A stretch of DNA of 8,528 bases from Candidatus Poribacteria bacterium (GTDB lineage: Bacteria; Poribacteria; WGA-4E; WGA-3G): positions 1 through 8,528 of the forward strand of contig VYFM01000654.1 in NCBI GenBank assembly GCA_009842375.1, in the 5' to 3' direction. A program made the position numbers and the translations under genes. This document shows, piece after piece, positions 1 through 7,287 of this stretch; the stretch's first letter is position 1, and each line of letters opens with the position of its first letter. Under the pieces are notes generated by a model, which had not been told where the DNA came from, ran no database searches, and saw only the letters and a list, made by a program, of their open reading frames with translations.

Positions 1-15
1 TATGTTTGCTATATT

Positions 16-29
16 GTAAAGCACTTTAC
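16..29. promoter_or_regulatory. Palindrome upstream of the sulfatase gene, possible operator
   Basis: This is a perfect 6-2-6 inverted repeat, GTAAAG-CA-CTTTAC, about 55 bases before the sulfatase start. Its size and symmetry suit a dimeric repressor of LacI/GalR style, although the usual central CG is replaced by CA. A second, looser inverted repeat (AAACGTT at 37-43 and AACGTTT at 58-64) lies between it and the gene. No clear -35/-10 pair is visible in bases 1-82. The symmetry is seen directly; the regulatory role is inference. Confidence 0.3.
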
Positions 30-72
30 CTTAACAAAACGTTGAACCACTAAATTTAACGTTTCCCTACAT

Positions 73-76
73 GGAG
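73..76 (+). promoter_or_regulatory. Ribosome binding site of the sulfatase gene
   Basis: GGAG lies six bases before the ATG at 83 and supports that start. Confidence 0.65.
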
Positions 77-82
77 TTTTAA

Positions 83-1531
83 ATGGCTAATGAACGACCG
101 AATATCCTGTTAATCACCACCGACCAACAACGTGGAGACTGTTTAGGTATTGATCCTGATGGTCCCGAATGTCTACAGACACCGAATCTTGACTGGATCG
201 GTCGTTCTGGTACCCACTTCCGACGCGGATATGCCGAATGTCCGAGTTGTATTCCTGCCCGACGCGGTATAATGACTGGTACTGCTCCTGCAGCCAACGG
301 AATGGTTGGATATACAGGCGCACAATGGAATCCTCCTCATACACTGGCAGGTGAATTGTCCGCAGCCGGTTACCAAACCGAGATGATCGGTAAACTACAT
401 CTATCTCCACCGCGCAAGCGATTCGGTTTCAATCATCTCCAATTGTCGGATGCAACCCATGGCACTGCAAACAACGACTATGTTGAATGGCTGCAGCAGT
501 CCCATCGTCGTAATGACTATGATCCGGGTATGGCGCACGGTGTTTCTGCTAACGGATGGGTTGGTCGTCCACATCATCTTCCGGAAGAACAGATGCACAC
601 CTTCTGGTGTATAGATCGCGCCCTTAATTTTATCCGAAAACGAGACCCATCAACACCTTATTTCCTAAACATTTCCTTTATAGACCCGCACCCACCGTTG
701 ACACCACCTGCACACTATTACCAACGATATATACAGCGAGACCTACCACCTCCCGTTATCGGTAATTGGTCATTAAACCTTGACATTGATCAGAAAGGAC
801 TGAATCCAAATGCTTGGGAGATTAACCTTGACAAATACGATATGCAATGCGCGCGTGCCGCATATTATGGTATGATTAACTTTATAGACGATCAGATTGG
901 TCGACTGCTTCAAAACGCTGGTGGTTTGAATGACTGTCTCGTAATTTTCACTTCCGACCACGGTGAAATGCTGGGCGATCATAACATGTTCCGCAAAACC
1001 TTTCCTTACGAAGCATCAGCGCGAGTGCCGTTTCTTATCCGAGCACCTCGGAGATGGGGTTATGCTCAAGAAACTGTCTGTAATAGTCCTGTCGGTTTGC
1101 AGGATGTCATGCCAACTATTCTTGACGCGGCAAATATTGAGATTCCAAGCACCTGTACTGGTAAAAGCCTTCTACCTATTATGCGGGGTGATACTGATCA
1201 GGTAAGAGAATGCCTACATGGAGAACACTCCGGTTGCTACGATAACAAGCATGGCAACCACTATGTGACCGATGGAGAACACAAATACATCTGGTATTCC
1301 CAAACAGGTCGCGAACATCTTTTCAATCTACAAGAAGATCCACACGAAACAACAGATTTAGCACTTCAGAGCGACGCTGAAGCATTGCTAACTCCGTGGA
1401 GGAATCGTCTGATTGAGTTTCTCCGAGACCGTCCTGAAGGTTTTACGGATGGCAAGAACCTCATTGCAGGACAACCCCATAAAGCCTTGTTGCCTGACTA
1501 TGATGCCAATGCAACATATCCTTATTTATGA
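83..1531 (+). CDS. Sulfatase (formylglycine-dependent, alkaline phosphatase superfamily)
   Basis: Predicted sulfate ester hydrolase of 482 residues, a usual length for a type I sulfatase. Seen in the protein: an N-terminal strand NILLITTDQQRGD with metal-ligand Asp14; the signature C56-I-P-A-R60, whose Cys is converted to formylglycine in active family members; K104 and H106 in GKLHL; a DPHPP segment with H203; SDHGEMLGDH with D292/H293; and K305 in RKTFPYE. The core catalytic set therefore looks complete. There is no signal peptide or membrane segment, so the enzyme probably acts in the cytoplasm on an imported sulfated compound; the substrate cannot be read from sequence. Formylglycine formation needs FGE or an anaerobic maturase encoded elsewhere; the next gene is a different type of radical SAM protein. 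The start is set by GGAG six bases upstream. The next reading frame opens only 18 bases after the stop. Confidence 0.95.
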   Translation: MANERPNILLITTDQQRGDCLGIDPDGPECLQTPNLDWIGRSGTHFRRGYAECPSCIPARRGIMTGTAPAANGMVGYTGAQWNPPHTLAGELSAAGYQTEMIGKLHLSPPRKRFGFNHLQLSDATHGTANNDYVEWLQQSHRRNDYDPGMAHGVSANGWVGRPHHLPEEQMHTFWCIDRALNFIRKRDPSTPYFLNISFIDPHPPLTPPAHYYQRYIQRDLPPPVIGNWSLNLDIDQKGLNPNAWEINLDKYDMQCARAAYYGMINFIDDQIGRLLQNAGGLNDCLVIFTSDHGEMLGDHNMFRKTFPYEASARVPFLIRAPRRWGYAQETVCNSPVGLQDVMPTILDAANIEIPSTCTGKSLLPIMRGDTDQVRECLHGEHSGCYDNKHGNHYVTDGEHKYIWYSQTGREHLFNLQEDPHETTDLALQSDAEALLTPWRNRLIEFLRDRPEGFTDGKNLIAGQPHKALLPDYDANATYPYL

Positions 1532-1549
1532 AGATCCGTTGCGGGTATA

Positions 1550-3004
1550 ATGTTAGTTACTGTTGCGTATTGGGTGATGGCGTGCTATCCTATTTATATG
1601 GAAACTGCAAAACGAAATTCTTCATCAATACACGTCCCCGGTGCTGTCCTCTTAATCTCCTGCTATGAACTCGGGCACCGACCAATAGGACTAACGCGTC
1701 CCCTTCGCGCACTTGAAAATGCAGGATTTTCACCCGGTACTATTGACATTGCTGTTGAACCGTTGGATACTGAGAAGGTCAAACGTGCAGAGTTTATCGG
1801 TATCTCTGTCCCGATGCATACTGCTTTACGGCTTGGTGTTCATCTACTCCAACGGATTCGCACTATCAACCCCTATGTTCCAATATGTATGTATGGACTC
1901 TATGCAGAACTCAATGCGGACTACCTACTTTCACACGAAGTTGACTTCTGTATCAGTGGTGAAGTGTCTACACAACTTGTAGCGTTAGCACAATCTCTTG
2001 CTGTTAAAAAACAGGCGGTGGAACAGAAACATCGTCCAACAATCAATGATGGAAAACTTCCGGATTTAGAAAAATATGCACGCTTTGAAGATAACGGTGA
2101 ATTACGAACCGTCGGATATACAGAGACAACGCAGGGATGCAAGCATCTATGCACGCACTGTCCTATTCCACCCGTTTATAACGGTAAGTTTTTCCCTGTA
2201 CAGCGAGAAACAGTTTTGGACGAAATTCAGAAACAGGTAGCAGAAGGTGCTACGCATATCACATTCGGTGATCCAGATTTCCTTAACGGACCGATGTACG
2301 GACTTCGAATCCTCCGCACAATGTCTGAAGCATATCCTAACCTCACCTATGACTTTACAACCAAGATTGAGCATATCCTCAAACACAGAAAACATTTCTC
2401 AGAATTCGCAGAACTTGGTTGCCGATTTGTCATCTCTGCGGTGGAATCTTTAAGTCACAAGGTATTAACAATATTGGAGAAACACCACACACGTGCAGAT
2501 GTTGAAACCGCGCTTGAGATTGTTCACGGTGCTGGCATTGCACTCAGACCAACTTGGGTGCCTTTTACTCCTTGGACAACCTTAGACGACTACATTGAAA
2601 TCATCGAATTCGTTGACACACACCGACTTGTCTACCACGTTGACCCTGTGCAGTTTTCCGTTCGGTTGCTGATTCCACCGGGTTCATATCTACTCAACCG
2701 ACCTGAAACAAAGGCACTTGACCTTACACTCGACCAGACCGCCTTTAGTTATATGTGGGAACATCCCGATGCACGGATGGATGAACTTCATAAAACTGTC
2801 AACGTACTTGTAGAAAATAACGGACGAAACGGTATTGATATATTGGACACATTTTATCGGATATGGGAACTTGCTGCGGATATTCGGGGACAAGTTATGA
2901 CGAAACAGAGAAGAGAAAAACAACTACCCGCGCCACGGACTACAGAGGCATGGTTCTGCTGAGCGGAGCCTACTGAACGGCAGTTTGCCCCTATTCAGGT
3001 ATGA
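1550..3004 (+). CDS. CUAEP-tail radical SAM selenoprotein with B12-binding-like N-terminal domain (UGA at 2960-2962 read as Sec)
   Basis: The N-terminal domain (about residues 30-150) resembles a cobalamin-binding domain: VLLISCYELGHRPIG, then GISVPMHTALRLG and VDFCISGE. The canonical DxHxxG is incomplete, with H43 present but no preceding Asp. The radical SAM core carries C197, C201 and C204 in CxxxCxxC, followed by THITFGDPDF. Ordinary translation would end at residue 470 (EAWFC). Reading TGA 2960-2962 as selenocysteine adds U-A-E-P and ten more residues, ending at TGA 3002-3004 (484 residues, Sec471). From memory, NCBI names a CUAEP/CCAEP-tail radical SAM (seleno)protein family, and this tail matches it exactly. 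A SECIS-like hairpin follows the codon. The reaction is unknown. The true start may be M17 at 1598, because residues 1-16 look unlike the family and a TATAAT (1546-1551) overlaps the first ATG. Radical SAM identity is firm; Sec decoding is very likely. Confidence 0.88.
2960..2962 (+). other. Predicted selenocysteine codon (TGA) in the CUAEP tail
   Basis: The codons run TGC-TGA-GCG-GAG-CCT, giving Cys-Sec-Ala-Glu-Pro, and the frame then stays open for ten codons to a second TGA at 3002. A vicinal Cys-Sec pair at a C-terminus is a common redox arrangement, as in thioredoxin reductase. The Sec reading depends on the match to the recalled CUAEP family tail and on the hairpin just downstream. Confidence 0.85.
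2973..2998 (+). promoter_or_regulatory. Bacterial SECIS-like hairpin
   Basis: The lower stem is CTGAA (2973-2977) with TTCAG (2994-2998). The upper stem is GGC (2979-2981) with GCC (2987-2989), closing the loop AGTTT (2982-2986). The internal loop is asymmetric (C against CCTA). The apical loop starts 19 bases after the UGA and has G at its second position. Both fit the known bacterial SECIS rules: a loop roughly 16-37 bases from the UGA, with a G among the first two loop bases. It lies within the coding sequence, as expected in bacteria. Pairing was done by eye, with no energy computed. Confidence 0.65.
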
Positions 3005-3042
3005 ATCTATCAGAGCAATTGCTTCCATAAGGAAACCGAAGC

Positions 3043-5325
3043 ATGAAGAAATTATTTCTGATGCTAATCCTCTTTTTTGTTGCGATATTTAGTCTACCAC
3101 CTACTTTCGCGCAATATGAACCATCTACACAATTTAGGTTGCCAGATGGGGCGAAAGCCCGTTTAGGAAAGAGTGGAATCAATAATATAATGTATTCTCC
3201 AGATGGAACTCAGTTTGCGGTCACTACAAAAATCGGTGTTTGGATTTACGATGCGCAGACAGGAAAAGAACTTGATCTAATAGCAGGAGGACATAAGGAC
3301 AAAGTTTATGATGCTGCTTATTCACCTGATAGTAAAACAATTGCGACTGTAGGTGAGGACAAAACAATCCAATTATGGAATGTACACACAGGACAACACC
3401 TAAAAACGCTCAATGGACATAAAGACGAGGTTTATTCTGTTGCATTTTCACCTAATGGTCAGATATTAGCAACTGGTAGTTCAGACAATACTATACGACT
3501 CTGGAATGCAAATAAAGGGAAATGCATAAAAATACTCAAAGGACAAACGCAAGCGCCTTCCACAGTTCAATTTTCTCCAGATGGTGAAATACTTACAAGC
3601 ACCTGTGGTAATGATACAATCCGATTTTGGGATGTCAATCGGGGACAATTGATAATCAAAGTTCAGGGATATCAGGATATTATTTCCTATTCTCCAGATG
3701 GTAAGACTCTTCTTGTAGTAGCAAATGATGATGGTGGCAGTTTGCTCTTAACATCTAAAGATTCAGCTGGAAAAACGCACAAAGAAATAGTCCCGAATGT
3801 GACACTGGATACAATTTATGCCGTGCACATGTTGAATATAGTTACCGGGCAACGGATAAAATCAATATCATCACTGAATTATGTATATTGTTTTGCGTAT
3901 TCACCAGATGGAAAAACAATCGCGATTAGTGAGGGAGAAAGATTTGGACTGTGGGATGCTGGCACCAGAAAACACATAAAGACCTTGATTGAGGATACAT
4001 CTGAAGTCAGATTAATTGCGTATTCACCAGATGGAAAAACAATCGCTACTGGAAGCTGGGACGGGACTTTGCGATGGTGGAATGTACAAACAGGAAAGAA
4101 CATAAAAACTTTTCCAAGGCCATTTGATAATTACGGGGCAATTAGCTATTCACCCGACGGTAAAACAATCGCGTTCCCAGAGGGTAGTGAACTTATTCTA
4201 TGCAATGCGGAAACTGGAAAGTATCTAACCACAATTCAAGGGCATAAGGATTTTATCTCGGGTTTCGCGTATTCACCAGATAGCAAGACTATCGCAACTG
4301 GCAGTAATGACGGGACGGCACGGTTGTGGGACTCCCATACAGGGAAAAACAAAAAAATACTCATTCAACATACGAATCATATCAATAAGGTTGTTCGTAT
4401 TGATATGCCTGTGTACTCACCCGATGGAAAATCACTTGCAGCTCGTAGCAAGGAGGATAATTGGGTGTGGTTGTGGGATGCACACACAGGAGAAATCATA
4501 ATAGAAATTCAAGGTGAGAGAAATACTTATAAACATTTTGTATATTCCCCAGATGGACAAATGCTTGCGACTAAGAACAGAAAACAACCTGTGCAAATAT
4601 GGGATACAAATACAGGAAAGAATATAAACACGCTTATAGGACCTCTAATCGCGCATGCCTGGGACATTGCGTTTTCTCCAAATGGTAAAACAATCGCTAC
4701 TTACACAAGGAATATGGTACAGTTGTGGGATACAATAACAGGAGAAAACATCAATACACTTTTTACACCAGATGCATTCGATACCACTGTTTTACATCTA
4801 CATGGTAAACCATTCGCAATTACTACCTACGAGCATAAAACATCGTCCCTATGGGATGTTACCTCGGGGCAACTCATAAAAAACTTTAAAATACTTGGAG
4901 ATGATTTTTCTAAATTTTTTGGATGGCTGCCCCGCAAAAGAATATCATTTATTAACTATGAAATCCAGTGTTCACCGCTCGGTGATACATTTGTGACAAT
5001 TGCAGACCACACACCCGTACGGTTGTGGAATATTACTACAGGGAAACTAATAGGAAAACCGATAAAACATCTCAAAGGTGAGAACGGGTACATCAGCGTT
5101 ATGTATTCACCAGATGGCAAAACAATCGCAACCATCCCAGTTGGCGATGATTTTCAAGGTGGCACTGTGCGGTTGTGGGATGTCGGCACAGGTGAACATC
5201 TAAAAACACTCAAGGGACATTCAAATTGCGATTTTAATTCTATCGCGTATTCACCAGATAGCCAAACAATCGCAACAGGTCATCAGGATGGCACGGTACT
5301 ACTGTGGGACATCCCTTCGCGGTAG
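3043..5325 (+). CDS. Secreted WD40-repeat protein, about 16 blades
   Basis: This 760-residue protein begins with a Sec-type signal peptide (MKK, a hydrophobic run, likely cleavage at TFA|QYEP after residue 23), with no lipobox. The rest is WD40 repeats. I count 16 blades opening with variants of AYSPDGKTIATGS and closing with LWD/LWN then a TGK turn; blade 13 (about 4789-4900) is degenerate and lacks YSPDG. Sixteen blades would suit two eight-bladed propellers. No catalytic domain is visible, so a binding or scaffold role outside the cytoplasm is the reasonable inference; the ligand is unknown. The start is supported by AAGGA at 3029-3033, nine bases upstream. Several blades are nearly identical in DNA (for example 3895-3923 equals 4018-4046), suggesting recent repeat amplification. 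The next gene is a half-length paralog. The WD40 call is certain; cellular function is not. Confidence 0.93.
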   Translation: MKKLFLMLILFFVAIFSLPPTFAQYEPSTQFRLPDGAKARLGKSGINNIMYSPDGTQFAVTTKIGVWIYDAQTGKELDLIAGGHKDKVYDAAYSPDSKTIATVGEDKTIQLWNVHTGQHLKTLNGHKDEVYSVAFSPNGQILATGSSDNTIRLWNANKGKCIKILKGQTQAPSTVQFSPDGEILTSTCGNDTIRFWDVNRGQLIIKVQGYQDIISYSPDGKTLLVVANDDGGSLLLTSKDSAGKTHKEIVPNVTLDTIYAVHMLNIVTGQRIKSISSLNYVYCFAYSPDGKTIAISEGERFGLWDAGTRKHIKTLIEDTSEVRLIAYSPDGKTIATGSWDGTLRWWNVQTGKNIKTFPRPFDNYGAISYSPDGKTIAFPEGSELILCNAETGKYLTTIQGHKDFISGFAYSPDSKTIATGSNDGTARLWDSHTGKNKKILIQHTNHINKVVRIDMPVYSPDGKSLAARSKEDNWVWLWDAHTGEIIIEIQGERNTYKHFVYSPDGQMLATKNRKQPVQIWDTNTGKNINTLIGPLIAHAWDIAFSPNGKTIATYTRNMVQLWDTITGENINTLFTPDAFDTTVLHLHGKPFAITTYEHKTSSLWDVTSGQLIKNFKILGDDFSKFFGWLPRKRISFINYEIQCSPLGDTFVTIADHTPVRLWNITTGKLIGKPIKHLKGENGYISVMYSPDGKTIATIPVGDDFQGGTVRLWDVGTGEHLKTLKGHSNCDFNSIAYSPDSQTIATGHQDGTVLLWDIPSR

Positions 5326-5353
5326 GAATATTCAATAACTCGCTATCGTTATT

Positions 5354-5359
5354 AAGGAG
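5354..5359 (+). promoter_or_regulatory. Ribosome binding site of the second WD40 gene
   Basis: AAGGAG lies nine bases before the ATG at 5369. The bases around this start resemble those before the upstream paralog, in keeping with tandem duplication. The presence of a good site suggests the gene was functional before its frameshifts, or still is if they are sequence errors. Confidence 0.6.
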
Positions 5360-5368
5360 ACTGAAACC

Positions 5369-6553
5369 ATGAAGAAACCATTTCTGTTGCTAACCATACT
5401 TCTTGTGTCGGAATTTTGTTTGCAGATTGTCTTCGCACAATACGAACCTTCTACACAATTAGGTTTACCGGAAGGGGCAATAGCGCGTTTCGGTAGAGGT
5501 GGTATAAAAGAAATAATGTATTCACCAGATGGCACGCTATTTGCCGTAACCATATCCATCGGTGTCTGGCTATACGATGCCCGCACTGGTGAAGAAATTA
5601 AACTTCTTGCAGGAAAACATGAACATGTTATCCATTCTGCAGCATACTCCCCAGATAACAAAACAATTGCAACCGGGAGTTGGGATGGGACAGGACGGTT
5701 ATGGGACACGCGAACAGGAAAAAATAGAAAAACACTCAAAGGGCATACCTACGGAATTTCTTCAGTTGCGTATTCCCCGGATGGAAAACAATCGCAACCG
5801 GAAGCGCAGACAAGACACTGAGACTATGGAATGCACGCACAGGAAAAAACATACATATACTAACAGATCATCAAGAACATGTATATTCAGTTAATTATTC
5901 TCCCGATGGAAAAACTATCGCAAGTATTGAAAACAATAATATAGTGAGACTGTGGAACACACACAGGAAAAAATTTAAATACCTTCAGCGTAAAAGAAAA
6001 AGTCATGGCAGCTACATATTCACCGGACGGTGATCCATTAGCAATTACTGCTAATAAAGACAAGCTATCACTTTGGAATGTTGCGACATCACAGCTCATA
6101 AAAACATTTGATGGACCTAAAACACAAAGGTTAATAAATAAAGCACTACCTTATGGAGAAAGAATACGTGATGATGTGGGACCCCATCCAGAAAACGTCC
6201 GAGCAGTAAAATACTCACCGGATGGTGAAACGATTGCCGCTATCAGACATAACGAGTCGGTACAACTGTGGAATATCAGCACTGGAAAACATTTAGGTAA
6301 ACCGATAATTCCTACTACGCATTACACTACAAGTATTAGATATTCTCCCGATGGAAAAACGATCGCTACTATGCAAATTAGTAATAGAGGTGATACGGTA
6401 AGACTGTGGAATAGTGCAACAGGAAAACACATCAAGACTCTCAAAGGACATGATAAATGCAGCAATTCATTTACGTTTTCACCCGACAGTAAGACAATCT
6501 TTACCGCTCATAAGGGAGGCACAGTGCTGCGCTGGGATATTCCAAAGCGGTAA
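5369..6553 (+). pseudogene. Secreted WD40-repeat protein, 8 blades, disrupted by two frameshifts
   Basis: This is a tandem paralog of the preceding gene, with the same signal peptide design (cleavage likely at VFA|QYEPSTQ after residue 23) and the same opening segment (LPEGAIARFGRGGI). The first frame runs 5369-5821 and ends out of register (KQSQPEAQTRH). At 5785-5788 the blade motif GGAAAAAC has only four A instead of five. Restoring one base gives KTIATGSADKTLRLWNARTGKNIHIL in the next frame, open to about 5965. A second loss of two bases in the CA run at 5957-5965 (THTGK expected) returns to the original frame, which continues to TAA 6551-6553. The corrected product is about 395 residues with eight YSPDG/FSPDS blades, one complete propeller. 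A net loss of three bases means the frame recovers. This is either a recent pseudogene or an assembly with two indel errors; programmed frameshifting seems unlikely because no canonical slippery heptamer is present. Confidence 0.8.
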
Positions 6554-6586
6554 ACTTTAGACAGACAATTTACACACCCAACCAAA

Positions 6587-6592
6587 AAGGAG
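6587..6592 (+). promoter_or_regulatory. Ribosome binding site of the DUF169 gene
   Basis: A full AAGGAG sits five bases before the ATG at 6598. It is the strongest site among the complete genes here and fixes the start. Confidence 0.7.
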
Positions 6593-6597
6593 ATAAT

Positions 6598-7287
6598 ATG
6601 TCAGAACAATTACAAGAACTACTTGACTTAGAAACTGCCCCTATCGCAGTAACATTCCATGACGCACAACCTGAAGGTGTTTCCCGTGTGGAAAAAGTTG
6701 AAGCCTCCGGTTGCACCTATTGGAAGCGCGCATCGGAAGGAAAAACCTTTTATACCGAAGCATCCGACCACTATAACTGTCCAATAGGGTGTTATACCCA
6801 TAATGTTGAACTACCCGATGCACAAATGGAAGAGTTGGAAAACACGCTTGGTCTAATGGGTGAACTCGGTTATATTAGTATGGATGAAGTCCCTGGTATT
6901 CCTCGTCAAGAAAATACATTTCAAAACGCAGTCTACTCCCCCTTAGCAGATGTACGAGACATACCGGATGTTGTTATTATCTCTGGCACGCCAAAGCAGA
7001 TGATGCTCTTAGTTGAAGCTGCAACCGCTGCAGGAATAGAGATAGAAAATGGCATCATGGGAAGACCAACCTGTGCAGTTATACCTGCTGTTATCCAGTC
7101 TGATGGAGGCGCAAGTAGCCTGGGATGCATCGGTAACCGAGTCTATACGGCACTCTCTGATGATGATTTCTACTTAGCTTTTCCGGGCAAACATATTGAC
7201 GCTATTATTGATAAGTTAGAGACAATTGTGAATGCAAATCATGCCTTAGCGGAATATCATCAGCAACGGCAAGAGGAAACTAAATGA
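6598..7287 (+). CDS. DUF169 family protein
   Basis: This 229-residue cytoplasmic protein has no signal peptide or membrane segment. Family-typical blocks visible are ETAPIAVTF (residues 12-20); SGCTYWKRASEGKTFYT (about 37-53, C39); DHYNCPIGCYTH (57-68, H58, C61, C65); GRPTCAVIPAV (155-165, C159); and SLGCIGNRVYTAL (174-186, C177). Five cysteines in conserved blocks suggest metal or cofactor binding or redox chemistry, but the biochemical role of DUF169 is not known to me and I assign none. The stop overlaps the start of the following SDR gene as ATGA (7284-7287), so the two are almost surely co-translated and may act in one pathway. It lies downstream of the frameshifted WD40 gene after a 44-base gap with no evident terminator. 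Confidence 0.88.
   Translation: MSEQLQELLDLETAPIAVTFHDAQPEGVSRVEKVEASGCTYWKRASEGKTFYTEASDHYNCPIGCYTHNVELPDAQMEELENTLGLMGELGYISMDEVPGIPRQENTFQNAVYSPLADVRDIPDVVIISGTPKQMMLLVEAATAAGIEIENGIMGRPTCAVIPAVIQSDGGASSLGCIGNRVYTALSDDDFYLAFPGKHIDAIIDKLETIVNANHALAEYHQQRQEETK

Noticed and set aside
114..410. 98-codon open frame on the - strand
   Set aside because: It is antisense to the sulfatase active-site region and has no recognisable content.
3895..4046. Regularly spaced direct repeats that might suggest a CRISPR array
   Set aside because: The repeats are in-frame WD40 blade motifs in a continuous coding sequence, and the intervals are conserved blade sequence, not unique spacers.
5334..5353. AATAAC/GTTATT inverted repeat between the WD40 genes, considered as a terminator
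   Set aside because: It is only six AT-rich pairs with no T tract after it, so it is too weak to call.
5332..5739. 135-codon open frame on the - strand
   Set aside because: It is antisense to the signal peptide and first blades of the second WD40 gene, whose + strand reading is clear.
5781..5790. Programmed -1 frameshift at the A run in the second WD40 gene
   Set aside because: In the reading frame the codons are GGA AAA CAA, which is not an X XXY YYZ heptamer, and a second independent shift would also be needed downstream.
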